Assembly (NCBI GenBank): GCA_964507305.1
Contig: CAZDPQ010000065.1
Coordinates: forward strand, 1-14,012
Reading direction: 5' to 3'
Length of the DNA stretch: 14,012 nucleotides
Source of the DNA: JAQVYV01 sp964507305
GTDB lineage: Bacteria > Bacillota > Clostridia > Saccharofermentanales > UBA5734
The number at the start of each line of letters is the position of its first letter. Positions within the stretch are counted from its first letter, which is position 1. The position numbers and the translations under genes were made by a program. Under the pieces are notes generated by a model. The model did not search any database and was not told where the DNA came from. It saw nothing but the letters and a program-made list of their open reading frames with translations. This document shows positions 8,101 through 14,012 of this stretch, in pieces.

Positions 8101-8626
8101 GCGCGTCGGCCATCCCGGTCCGGTCATACCCGGCCTCGAGCAGCCGGCGGCACAGGACCTCCGGATCCAGCTCCCCGCCCGTCCGGATCTCCGTCACGAG
8201 GCCGAGGAACAGGCTCCGGGGCATGAGCCTGGACATGGCCGCGCCGCCGGTGACGATACAGATCCCTTCTCTGCCGGAGCAGAGGTCCGCCAGCGCCGCA
8301 AGCCGCTCGAATTCGGCTTCGCGGCTCGACGCGTCGGCATCGATCAGATTGTACTCCCGCTGCCTGAACACATAGACGCTGTCATTTCCGAAATCCCGCA
8401 GCCCGGCCTCCACGGCGCGCGCGCGCAGCTCGTCGGAAACCGTGACGACCGCGCCTTTGCCGGTGTCGCGGCACAGGGCCGACAGCAGGTAATCCTTCAG
8501 CGGGTCGGGCACCCCATCCAGGTTGACATCCCGGCGGAGGCCCGAGCGGACGTGTTCCGCCAGCCTGCCATACTGCGGATCGCCCGATGCAGCCGCCAGC
8601 AATTCATCACGGGTGATCTCATGCAT
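5159..8626 (-). CDS. mfd: Transcription-repair coupling factor Mfd
   Basis: A 1155-residue protein, normal length for Mfd, the DNA translocase that removes stalled RNA polymerase at lesions and recruits UvrA. The N-terminal part is UvrB-like. The RNA polymerase-interacting CarD-like domain starts near residue 487 (TGDFVVHELHGIGRYLG). The SF2 motor follows: Walker A GDVGFGKT with K645, DEEQ near 739, TATPIPRT, TTIIESGIDMPN and QLKGRVGRSDR near 915, then the TRG segment (GSGFKIALRDLEARGAG) and the C-terminal D7 domain. The start at 8626 was chosen because it opens with a family-like sequence (MHEITRDELLAA) and its ATGCATGA overlaps the stop of pth by 8 nt, typical of translational coupling. An in-frame extension of 54 arginine-rich residues further upstream lies inside pth and is rejected. 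It is the last gene of the glmU-pth-mfd operon. Confidence 0.97.
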   Translation of the reverse strand: MHEITRDELLAAASGDPQYGRLAEHVRSGLRRDVNLDGVPDPLKDYLLSALCRDTGKGAVVTVSDELRARAVEAGLRDFGNDSVYVFRQREYNLIDADASSREAEFERLAALADLCSGREGICIVTGGAAMSRLMPRSLFLGLVTEIRTGGELDPEVLCRRLLEAGYDRTGMADAPGQFSRRGDIVDIVLPEEIRVPQTERTGIRVSFFGDAVDALKRYDLSSQRSVAMIGRLAVYPAREVLLSDERSAAVAAGILSGGEGGPDAVRNHDGERISAGIRFPGADRYISLIYGENAATVYDYAAPGRFFFAIDEIGRVRSRMDARLADFQEGFKNLLEKGKVLPCSGEILYKPGEALAALDRKGGLIHFAYLLSSGNGLPQAERISAAGREGGNWRGHENRLAQDLARLRDDGMRPVIAAGNVQRREKLAALLGQAGVHPDYAALPVRQGFEYAGAGFALIGEEQIFGQQRTVRKKHGRGMSIDLFSDLKTGDFVVHELHGIGRYLGLEGVDAGGVRRDYLKIEYASGDSLYISADSLDQIQKYVGSEGRAPKLSRLGGQEWNKLKEKAQTSIRTLATNLVKLYAERMAAEGFRFSPDTVWQREFEDSFMYEDTADQERSTREIKADMESPKVMDRLLCGDVGFGKTEVAFRAVFKCVMDGKQSAILVPTTVLAQQHYETLTARLRDFPVQVGLLSRFVPEEQSRETRRKLASGELEIVIGTHRLLSEDVRLKNPGLLIIDEEQRFGVDHKEKLKDLFPTVDVLTLTATPIPRTLHMSMSGIRDISVLEEPPPDRRPVQTYVIEYDAGIVAEAMLREISRRGQVFYLFNNTAGMPDKVAEIRKMIPGARVAYAHGKMHEHELEEVVNDFVHFRADILVCTTIIESGIDMPNVNTLIVENAERFGLSQLYQLKGRVGRSDRQAYAYITYRHDRILTEIAEKRLSAIRDFTELGSGFKIALRDLEARGAGNLLGAEQHGHLDAIGYDLYCRMLEEEIASQTGRAAPKEPAATVEIDIDAYISAAYIPDEGERMDIYRRIAQISDMQSFMDVVDEITDRYGDAPENVVTLARIALIRSIAGRCGFDRVSVKGESVVMTYREDIRPDMQALSNAIGSAEQKGQILFNAGRKPYVVIRHAAKDISKTPAIVQKALLLFVLN

Positions 8627-9287
8627 CGGGGCGGCCCTCGTCTTCCGTCTTGCCGTTTCGCTTCGCGTTGAACTTGGCCATTCCGGATTCCAGCCCGGCG
8701 GAAACGATCTCCTCCGCCGCCTCCGCCGCGCGCCGGACACTTTCGAACAGGCTCTCCCGGGAAGCTGCCGGGATCTCGGACAGAACATACTCCGCGATGT
8801 CCCGGTGCTCCGGCAGCGGGCCGATGCCGACCCGTATGCGCGGGAACCGGTCGGTGCCCAGCAGGCTGATCACGGAACGCATCCCATTGTGCGTCCCGCC
8901 GCTCCCGCCCGGACGGATCCGCAGACTGCCGCATGGAATGTCGATGTCGTCGTAGATCAGGAGGATCCGCGACGGCGGGACTTTAAAATAGGCCGCGGCT
9001 TCACTGATGCTTTCGCCGCTGTTGTTCATATAGGTGGCGGGCTTGAGGAGGATCGCCTTCTGCCCTGCGATCGTCCCTGTCCCGTAGATCCCCTTGAATT
9101 TGATCCTGCTGACGGCAATGCCTGTCCGCTGCGACAGGATATCGACCGCCATGAAGCCCGCATTGTGCCAGGTGCGCTCATACTTCGGGCCGGGATTGCC
9201 CAGCCCCGCGATCAGCCAGAGCGGCTCTTTCGCATCCGCCCCGGGATCTCCGGGCGTTTTCTTTCCCCATGAACCGAAAATCCTCAT
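8619..9287 (-). CDS. pth: Peptidyl-tRNA hydrolase
   Basis: A 222-residue bacterial Pth, which cleaves the ester bond of peptidyl-tRNA released from stalled ribosomes and so recycles tRNA. Recognisable positions: GLGNPG with N31, the catalytic histidine H41 in TWHNAGF, PATYMNNSG with N88, DDIDIP with D113, and GGTHNGMRS with N134. These match E. coli N10, H20, N68, D93 and N114. There is an N-terminal extension of about 20 residues (MRIFGSWGKKTPGDPG...) before the first strand compared with E. coli. The start at 9287 is preceded by an AAGGGA-type site; the longer in-frame reading upstream runs into glmU and is not family-like. It lies 64 nt after glmU and its stop overlaps the start of mfd. 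In Bacillus prs and ctc lie between glmU and pth; they are absent here. Confidence 0.96.
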   Translation of the reverse strand: MRIFGSWGKKTPGDPGADAKEPLWLIAGLGNPGPKYERTWHNAGFMAVDILSQRTGIAVSRIKFKGIYGTGTIAGQKAILLKPATYMNNSGESISEAAAYFKVPPSRILLIYDDIDIPCGSLRIRPGGSGGTHNGMRSVISLLGTDRFPRIRVGIGPLPEHRDIAEYVLSEIPAASRESLFESVRRAAEAAEEIVSAGLESGMAKFNAKRNGKTEDEGRPDA

Positions 9288-9351
9288 GCTTCCCTTTTCC
9301 CCCGCATCCTTCCGCGCCGCTCTCCCGGCCCGCGTGTCCCTGCCCCGGCTT

Positions 9352-10770
9352 TCACAGCTCGATCCGCTCCTGCAGCCTGACCCGGTTCTTCTTGAGCACC
9401 CAGTCTTCCTTGACGGTCTGCCGGCTCCTGGCGATCGCCATCCCGAAAGCCGGCACATCATCCGTGATGGTGGAGCCCGCGGCGACATAGGCGTTATCCG
9501 CCACCTGCACCGGCGCGACCAGATTGGTATTGCTTCCGATGAAGGAATTTTCGCCGATCTTCGTCCGGTTCTTGATGTTGCCGTCAAAATTGACCGTGAT
9601 CGATCCGCAGCCGTAGCTGACATTCTCGCCCATGTCCGCATCCGCGATCAGTCCCATGTTCAGTGCCTTGCCGTACGCGCCGACATTGGAATTGCGCACC
9701 TCGACGGCGTGGCCGATCCGCGCGTGCGGACCCACGTCCGAATTCTGCCGGATATAGGAATACGGGCCGATGCACGCGCCTTCGCGGATCGTGCTGGCCG
9801 AAACGATCGAATTGTATACGATGGCTTCATCGCCGATCACCGAATCGGAAATCCGGGCATCCGGTCCGATCACGGCGTTTTCGCCGATGACTGTGCTGCC
9901 CTCGATGATCGTGTTCGGCAGGATCTCCGCGTCCGGCCGGATCGTCACCGACGCCTCGATCCAGGTCGTGTCGGGATCCAGGATCGTCACGCCCTGCAGC
10001 ATGTGGCTGCGGCAGATCCGCCGGTTGAGCAGCTTCGATACCTGCATCAGCTGGTATTTATCCTGGACACCGATGGTCTCCTCATAAGGAGCCCGGTACG
10101 CCCCGACCTTCCGGCCATCCTCGAGCAGCAGCCCGATCGCGTCCGTCAGGCAATACTCGGGCAGATCAGCCTTGCTGCCGATCCTGCCCAGCGCCGACAC
10201 CAGCAAAGCGGTGTCGAAGCAGTAGATGCTTGAATTGCCCTCGAACACCCGGCTCCCCGACTCGCCCTTCTCCGCGCCTTCCATGGCCCCTTTGCGCTCA
10301 CGGCCGCCCGTCAGGACCGCCGCGACGTCGCCCCGGCCGTCCCGCACGATCCGTCCGTAACCGGTCGGCTCTGTCGTGGAAGCCGTAACGATCACCGCCG
10401 CGTAATCTCCCTCCTGAAAATACCGGATCACTTCCCGCAGCGTCCTGCCCGTCAGCAGCGGCGTGTCGCCCCTCACTACGAGCGTCATGCCGCGCCGGCC
10501 CTCCAGGAACGGCGATGCCTGCATGACGGCGTGCGCCGTGCCGAGCTGCCGCTCCTGCAGCATGAACGCCACTTCCTCCCCGAGCACCTGCCGGACCTGC
10601 TCCTGCATATGCCCGACAATGTAGACCTGCTCCCGCGCGCCCGCTTCTTCCAGCGCTTCCTTGATCCACAGGATGATAGGCTTGCCCGCGGTCGTCTGGA
10701 CGAATTTGCATCTCTTGGATTTCATCCTCCTGCTCTCACCGGCTGCCATGACCACTGCACACAGATCCAT
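9352..10770 (-). CDS. glmU: GlmU-type UDP-N-acetylglucosamine pyrophosphorylase with degenerate acetyltransferase site
   Basis: A 472-residue two-domain protein. GlmU makes UDP-GlcNAc for peptidoglycan: the C-terminal domain acetylates glucosamine-1-phosphate, the N-terminal domain adds UMP. The nucleotidyltransferase domain is intact (MAAGESRRMKS at 8-18, VRGDTPLL, YGRIVRDG, NSSIYCFD), with a charged insertion before NSSIYCFD. The left-handed beta-helix (about 255-445) shows regular hexapeptide repeats. Its active site differs from E. coli: the catalytic H363 aligns with N371 (GKALNMGLIAD), Y366 with L374, Y387 with F395 (NFDG), and K351 with R359. The nucleotidyl transfer role is therefore well supported, and acetyl transfer is doubtful. 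The start at 10770 has AAAGGAG eight nt upstream. It is the first gene of the glmU-pth-mfd operon, driven by the promoter at 10934. Confidence 0.93.
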   Translation of the reverse strand: MDLCAVVMAAGESRRMKSKRCKFVQTTAGKPIILWIKEALEEAGAREQVYIVGHMQEQVRQVLGEEVAFMLQERQLGTAHAVMQASPFLEGRRGMTLVVRGDTPLLTGRTLREVIRYFQEGDYAAVIVTASTTEPTGYGRIVRDGRGDVAAVLTGGRERKGAMEGAEKGESGSRVFEGNSSIYCFDTALLVSALGRIGSKADLPEYCLTDAIGLLLEDGRKVGAYRAPYEETIGVQDKYQLMQVSKLLNRRICRSHMLQGVTILDPDTTWIEASVTIRPDAEILPNTIIEGSTVIGENAVIGPDARISDSVIGDEAIVYNSIVSASTIREGACIGPYSYIRQNSDVGPHARIGHAVEVRNSNVGAYGKALNMGLIADADMGENVSYGCGSITVNFDGNIKNRTKIGENSFIGSNTNLVAPVQVADNAYVAAGSTITDDVPAFGMAIARSRQTVKEDWVLKKNRVRLQERIEL

Positions 10771-10933
10771 CGGGAAATCTCTCCTTTACCGTCCTTCATC
10801 CATCCGGGCCGCAAAGACCGCCAAACCTGCTGTCCGCGGCTGCCGGCACATGCCACCCTGATGCGCGCGGAAGGCATACGGGAACGCCGGAATTTCCTGC
10901 CCGGGATGATTCCGCATCCTTCATTACAGGCTC

Positions 10934-10942
10934 ATTATACCA
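10934..10942 (-). promoter_or_regulatory. Extended -10 promoter of the glmU operon
   Basis: The minus strand reads TGGTATAAT, a perfect TATAAT (10939-10934) with the TG of an extended -10. No good -35 is present at 17 nt, as is usual for extended -10 promoters. Transcription would start near 10927 and give glmU a leader of about 155 nt. Confidence 0.65.
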
Positions 10943-11082
10943 TGGATCATTCCGCCCGGACTTTCCGTAAAATTACTTTTTTGTGTCATCTGCGGACGGA
11001 CCGGCCGGGCTCCGGAAAGCGACGGGACGGATCCCGGGAAGTGCGGGGAAATGCCGGGAAGCGCAGGAAGGCCGCGGATTGT

Positions 11083-11090
11083 GGTACAAT
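11083..11090 (+). promoter_or_regulatory. Extended -10 promoter of the plus-strand glycosyltransferase
   Basis: The plus strand reads TGGTACAAT; TACAAT (11085-11090) matches the -10 consensus at five of six bases, with an upstream TG two positions before. No recognisable -35 lies 17 nt upstream; instead there are G-rich 10-base repeats. Transcription would start near 11097, leaving a leader of about 50 nt. Confidence 0.6.
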
Positions 11091-11146
11091 GATTCCTGAT
11101 GGAAATTCCCGGGAAAAGCCGGCGCCCGGCGCGGCGGAGGAGTTTT

Positions 11147-12115
11147 ATGAAATTGTCGGTCATCATCCCGTTCTACAACGAGGAAAAGCAGGTGCGGGAG
11201 ACGCTGGAGGCCGTTACCGCGGTCCTGGCCCCTCTGCCGTATGATTACGAGCTGATCCTGATCGACGACGGATCGGCGGATTCGACCTGGGCCGCGCTGG
11301 AGCAGGCAGCGCGGGAGGAACGTCCCGCGGGCGCCCCGGGCCATGACGGCTCGGTCTCGGCGATCGGGTTTTCACGGAATTTCGGCAAGGAAGCGGCGAT
11401 CTGCGCGGGTCTGCATCTGGCTGACGGCGACGCCGCGATCGTGATGGACGGAGACATGCAGCACCCGCCGGAATGCATCCCTCTGATGCTTTCGCTCTGG
11501 AACGGCGGCGAGGCCGACGTGGTCGAGGGCGTCAAGTCGGACCGGGGCCGGGAGAGCCTGTCGCAGAAGGTAAATGCTTTCCTTTTCTACCGGCTCTTCA
11601 GCAAATCCACCGGTTTCGACCTGCGCAATGCATCCGATTTCAAGCTTCTTGATCGCAAGGTCCTCGACCAGTGGCGGAGACTCGGCGAACACGACACGTT
11701 CTTCCGGGCGCTGTCGGCCTGGCTCGGCTTCCGCCGACGCACCTTCGAATTCACGGTCCCGGAGCGCAGGCACGGCAGCAGCAAGTGGTCCCTGCCGAAG
11801 CTGATCCGCCTGAGCATCAACGCCATCACATCCTTCACGGCGCTGCCGCTCCAGATCGTGACGCTGTTCGGTCTGCTGTTCCTCCTGTTTTCGGTCGGGC
11901 TTGGGATCCAGACCCTTGTGAACTGGTTTTCAGGGACCGCCGCCGGCGGCTTTACGACCGTGATCCTGCTGATCCTTTTCTCGGGCGGCATGATCATGAT
12001 CAGCCTCGGTCTGATCGGGATCTATATCGGGAGGATCTTCACCGAGGTGAAAAGCCGTCCGCGCTACATCGTGTCGCGGGAGATCCGCGGAGGAAAGGGA
12101 ATATCCGATCCATAA
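11147..12115 (+). CDS. Polyprenyl-phosphate glycosyltransferase, GtrB/DPM1-like
   Basis: A 322-residue family 2 glycosyltransferase with two C-terminal membrane segments (about 232-256 and 266-292), the layout of GtrB, CsbB and YkoT. These enzymes move a sugar from a nucleotide donor to undecaprenyl phosphate on the cytoplasmic side; a flippase and a second transferase then use it to decorate wall or envelope polymers. Visible motifs are SVIIPFYNEE (4-13), LIDDGSADST (38-47), the metal-binding DGD at 101-103 followed by MQHPPE, SDFKLLDRKV and RRHGSSKW. The start at 11147 was chosen for GGAGGAG four nt upstream and a family-like first strand; an upstream in-frame ATG at 11099 would start nearly at the predicted transcription start. 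It stands alone: no GtrA-like flippase is in the window, and the neighbour on the right is convergent. The sugar and acceptor are unknown. Confidence 0.93.
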   Translation: MKLSVIIPFYNEEKQVRETLEAVTAVLAPLPYDYELILIDDGSADSTWAALEQAAREERPAGAPGHDGSVSAIGFSRNFGKEAAICAGLHLADGDAAIVMDGDMQHPPECIPLMLSLWNGGEADVVEGVKSDRGRESLSQKVNAFLFYRLFSKSTGFDLRNASDFKLLDRKVLDQWRRLGEHDTFFRALSAWLGFRRRTFEFTVPERRHGSSKWSLPKLIRLSINAITSFTALPLQIVTLFGLLFLLFSVGLGIQTLVNWFSGTAAGGFTTVILLILFSGGMIMISLGLIGIYIGRIFTEVKSRPRYIVSREIRGGKGISDP

Positions 12116-12177
12116 GCAGAACCTTGCCAAGGCCTGTCATGTCAGGACCCCGGCCCTGCTGCACCGGCTTTTTATCT

Positions 12178-12480
12178 TTACCCTTTCAGATATTTCACGA
12201 GGAAAAACAGGAAGATCCCCAGAAAAAGAACGATCGCCAGAATGATCCGGATCCGGCGCGTGACGCGGTCGCCGAGTGGCTGGAAGACCGCCGGGGCGAC
12301 GGGGGCTTTGCAGAAGGGGCATGCGGTCATGTGATCCAGAATGTCGCGGCCGCAGGACGGGCATTTCACAAGATGCTTTTCGTAGCCGGTCACGCTTTTG
12401 CGGGGAGGCCGGGGAGCGTTTCCATCCTTGCGATGTGCTTTTTCTTCTTCCATCGGCTGCTGCGCTTTTTCTTCTTCCAT
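12178..12480 (-). CDS. Small zinc-ribbon membrane protein
   Basis: A 100-residue protein of unknown function. A charged N-terminus contains a direct repeat of MEEEKA (residues 1-6 and 10-15). A zinc ribbon follows, CPSCG at 40-44 and CPFC at 54-57 (ligands C40, C43, C54, C57), then one C-terminal membrane segment at about 77-95 and a basic end. The topology suggests a cytoplasmic zinc ribbon tethered to the membrane. It starts 9 nt after the preceding small membrane protein, so the two are probably made together, downstream of the oligopeptide transporter genes. The start at 12480 has a modest AGGA about 10 nt upstream; the second ATG, at 12453, is an alternative. The zinc site is clear and nothing shows the function. 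Confidence 0.75.
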   Translation of the reverse strand: MEEEKAQQPMEEEKAHRKDGNAPRPPRKSVTGYEKHLVKCPSCGRDILDHMTACPFCKAPVAPAVFQPLGDRVTRRIRIILAIVLFLGIFLFFLVKYLKG

Positions 12481-12489
12481 GGATCGATC

Positions 12490-12774
12490 CTACTTCAGCC
12501 AGACGTTGACCGCGAACAGCAGGAACAGGAAAAAAACGCCTATGAACACAAGCCCGATGAGCAGGGACGCCAGAAGCGCCCCGCGGAGAGCGAGCATGAA
12601 CTGCTGCCGGCTCAATGGTTCGGAGGATGCGGGGGATGCGGGGGCCGCCGGCTGTTCCGTGGCGACGGCACGAGAGGCGGGACCCCAGGGGGCCCCGTCG
12701 AAATCCATGCGGGCGACGGTCCTGCCGTCGTCTTCAAAGATCGGTTTTTTCTTCTTGGCCGGCTGTCTCTTCAT
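12490..12774 (-). CDS. Small single-pass membrane protein of unknown function
   Basis: A 94-residue protein with a lysine-rich start (MKRQPAKKKKPIFEDDG), an alanine/proline-rich middle and one strong C-terminal membrane segment (about 66-90). No family is recognised. The start at 12774 is preceded by GAGGAAG six nt upstream and lies 41 nt inside the end of oppF. ATGs further upstream in the same frame (for example 12789) are possible, but their extra residues only mirror the repeat that encodes the OppF tail. The gene ends 9 nt before the zinc-ribbon gene. Both encode C-tail-anchored small proteins and may form a pair; this is inference. Confidence 0.6.
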   Translation of the reverse strand: MKRQPAKKKKPIFEDDGRTVARMDFDGAPWGPASRAVATEQPAAPASPASSEPLSRQQFMLALRGALLASLLIGLVFIGVFFLFLLFAVNVWLK

Positions 12775-13810
12775 GGTCGGCTTCCTCATTATGGTCGGAT
12801 TCCTCTTCGTGGTCGGAACTGAGGGGATAGCCTTTGTCGGCATATAAATGGCATACCACGTGGTGGCCCGGCTCGGTTTCGAAGCTGTCGGGTTCTTTTA
12901 TCCGGCAGATATCCATCGCATAACGGCATCTCGTGTGGAACTTGCATCCCGGCGGAGGGTTGGCGGGCGAGGGGATGCTGCCTTCGAGGATCACGCGGTC
13001 CATCTTGACGTCGGGGTCGGGGACCGGGATGGCGCTGAACAGCGCCTGGGTATACGGATGCTGCGGCTTGGCGAAGATCGCGGTGGTCGGTGCGTATTCG
13101 ACAAGGCTCCCGAGGTACATGACGCCCACCACATCGGAAATGTGCTCGACGACCGACAGGTCGTGGGAGATGAACAGGTAGGTCAGGCGATATTTGTCCT
13201 GGAGGTCTTCGAGGAGGTTGATGATCTGGGCCTGGATCGAGACATCCAGGGCCGAGACCGGCTCGTCGCAGACGATGAACTCGGGGTTGAGCGCCAAGGC
13301 GCGCGCGATGCAGATCCTCTGGCGCTGTCCGCCGGAAAACTCGTGCGGATAGCGGTCCTTGTAGTATTCGGCGAGCCCGCAGTCACGCATGATCTTCGTG
13401 ATGTACTCGTCGAATTCCTCTTTGGGGACGATGTGGTGTTCGCGGACCGCCTCGCCGATGATCTCGCCGATCGGCATGCGCGGCGACAGGCTGGAGTAGG
13501 GGTCCTGGAAAATGATCTGGATGCGTGGGCGCAGGCGGCGGAGCTTCTCGCGGTCCAGACTGAAAATATCGATCCCGTCGAAGATCACGTCGCCCTGCGT
13601 CTTGTCGTTGAGGCGCAGGATCGTCTTGCCGACTGTTGTCTTGCCGCAGCCGGACTCCCCGACCAGGCCAAGCGTAGTCCCCCGGCGGATCCGGAACGTT
13701 ACACCGTCGACGGCCTTGACGGCGCCTTTTTTCCTTCCGAGCATGCTCTGGGTGATCGGAAAATATTTTTTCAGGTTTTTCACGACCAGAATATCGTCTT
13801 GAGGTTTCAT
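12734..13810 (-). CDS. oppF: Oligopeptide/dipeptide ABC transporter ATP-binding protein, OppF/DppF type
   Basis: A 358-residue ATPase of the peptide/nickel import family. It energises uptake through a membrane permease pair together with OppD. Seen: Walker A GESGCGKTT (51-59, K57), Q-loop IIFQDPYSSLSP, signature FSGGQRQR (158-165), Walker B VCDEP (D182, E183) and the switch histidine in FISHDLS. The C-terminal oligopeptide domain keeps four cysteines (C289, C295, C302, C320) in the arrangement that holds a [4Fe-4S] cluster in a structurally studied DppD. Beyond it is an unusual acidic tail (331-358) built from DHEEES-like repeats. The start at 13810 overlaps the stop of oppD as ATGA; GTG at 13816, nearer the AAGGAGA site, is the alternative. 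The permease and binding-protein genes are not in the window. Confidence 0.95.
   Translation of the reverse strand: MKPQDDILVVKNLKKYFPITQSMLGRKKGAVKAVDGVTFRIRRGTTLGLVGESGCGKTTVGKTILRLNDKTQGDVIFDGIDIFSLDREKLRRLRPRIQIIFQDPYSSLSPRMPIGEIIGEAVREHHIVPKEEFDEYITKIMRDCGLAEYYKDRYPHEFSGGQRQRICIARALALNPEFIVCDEPVSALDVSIQAQIINLLEDLQDKYRLTYLFISHDLSVVEHISDVVGVMYLGSLVEYAPTTAIFAKPQHPYTQALFSAIPVPDPDVKMDRVILEGSIPSPANPPPGCKFHTRCRYAMDICRIKEPDSFETEPGHHVVCHLYADKGYPLSSDHEEESDHNEEADHEETAGQEEKTDL
12768..12821. repeat. Three-copy 18-bp tandem repeat at the end of oppF
   Basis: The core GGTCGG with a following TTCCTC recurs every 18 bp (starting near 12771, 12789 and 12807 on the plus strand). In the oppF frame it encodes successive DHEEES, DHNEEA and DHEETA units of the acidic tail. 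The start codon and ribosome binding site of the next small gene lie within the last units. Confidence 0.7.
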
Positions 13811-14012
13811 GGACACGCCTCTCCTTTTTTTTCAGACGAATAGCAGTAACAGGTCACGACATGGGTGTCAGACAAGTGGAATTCCGGAGGATAGGCGCCG
13901 TCGCACATGGAGAAGGCCCTGCTGCACCGGTCTTTGAAATAGCAGTAATCCGGCATGTCGATGGGGTTGGGGACTTTGCCCGGGATGCTGTACAGCCGGT
14001 CGACTTTCTTGT
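13807..14012 (-). CDS. oppD: Oligopeptide ABC transporter ATP-binding protein OppD/DppD, C-terminal end only
   Basis: The last 67 residues of the partner ATPase are visible; the nucleotide-binding domain is off the right edge. The segment opens with LYSIPGKVPNP and carries the family cysteine pattern DYCYFKDRCSRAFSMC followed by THVVTCYC, close to the FxxRC...C...C block in the C-terminal domain of OppD/DppD/OppF/DppF, which can hold an iron-sulfur cluster. It ends in TGA overlapping the oppF start (ATGA), so the two are translationally coupled. OppD rather than another family member is inferred from its position directly before an OppF-type protein. Confidence 0.88.
   Translation of the reverse strand, partial: KKVDRLYSIPGKVPNPIDMPDYCYFKDRCSRAFSMCDGAYPPEFHLSDTHVVTCYCYSSEKKGEACP

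Larger units (their letters stand above)
10771..11146. other. Divergent intergenic region between glmU and the plus-strand glycosyltransferase
   Basis: This 376-base stretch has no convincing coding sequence. It holds the glmU leader (about 155 nt, GC-rich, no riboswitch class recognised), an extended -10 promoter for glmU, a short AT-rich stretch near 10965-10990, a block of 10-base direct repeats at 11031-11070, and an extended -10 promoter for the plus-strand glycosyltransferase. Confidence 0.7.

Noticed and set aside
8627..8788. An N-terminal extension of Mfd by 54 arginine-rich residues.
   Set aside because: It lies within pth in another frame and does not resemble Mfd; the ATG at 8626 overlapping the pth stop is the better start.
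10851..10860. AGGGTGGCA in the glmU leader, resembling the T-box antiterminator sequence.
   Set aside because: The required ACCGCG partner does not follow at the right place, there is no terminator after it, no specifier stem was seen, and glmU is not an amino acid gene.
12152..12167. A 16-base exact repeat (ggccctgctgcaccgg), also found at 13915-13930 inside oppD.
   Set aside because: At this GC content a match of this length in 14 kb can occur by chance, and the flanks do not continue the match well.
12131..12170. A possible terminator between the convergent glycosyltransferase and zinc-ribbon genes.
   Set aside because: The hairpin at 12131-12149 (GGCCTG with CAGG-A-CC) has no U tract, and the T-rich stretch at 12169-12179 follows only a weak 4-bp stem. 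It is not strong enough to call.
12427..12480. Direct repeat of MEEEKA codons at the start of the zinc-ribbon gene.
   Set aside because: A small local duplication that only makes the start codon ambiguous (12480 or 12453); no further meaning is visible.

Overview
The window is about 62% GC by eye and reads as a chromosomal piece of a high-GC Firmicute, most likely a Clostridia lineage. The reasons are the glmU-pth-mfd gene order, typical GGAGG ribosome binding sites, a DivIVA-family protein and a class I cyclic-di-GMP riboswitch. No tRNA, rRNA, insertion sequence, phage gene or CRISPR array was seen. The species cannot be named from the sequence alone.

Layout, left to right. Positions 1-4985 (minus strand) hold a four-gene transcription unit. 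In transcription order it encodes a DivIVA-like coiled-coil protein, a multi-pass membrane HD-GYP phosphodiesterase, a membrane-anchored HEAT-repeat protein and the start of a processive family 2 glycosyltransferase, which runs off the left edge. In front of it, at 5007-5162, lie a sigma-A type promoter, a GEMM-I (c-di-GMP-I) riboswitch aptamer and an intrinsic terminator whose 5' arm is the 3' strand of the aptamer. Positions 5159-10770 (minus) hold the housekeeping operon glmU-pth-mfd. Positions 10771-11146 are a divergent intergenic region with extended -10 promoters in both directions. Positions 11147-12115 (plus) encode a GtrB/DPM1-like polyprenyl-phosphate glycosyltransferase. Positions 12178-14012 (minus) hold the end of an oligopeptide ABC transporter operon: oppD (3' end only), oppF, then two small single-pass membrane proteins, the second with a zinc ribbon.

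The most interesting unit is the riboswitch operon. The layout predicts that a cyclic dinucleotide stops termination and so turns on a polar scaffold, a c-di-GMP-degrading enzyme and a membrane polysaccharide synthase with its HEAT partner. That would be a surface-polymer module switched on by c-di-GMP, with its own phosphodiesterase as negative feedback. The aptamer also carries A where c-di-GMP-selective members have G (position 20 of Vc2). That change has been linked to cGAMP binding or relaxed specificity, so the ligand is open. A second oddity is GlmU: its C-terminal acetyltransferase site lacks the catalytic histidine and neighbouring active-site residues.

All domain and family statements come from reading the translated sequence and general knowledge of the families. 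No database search was run.
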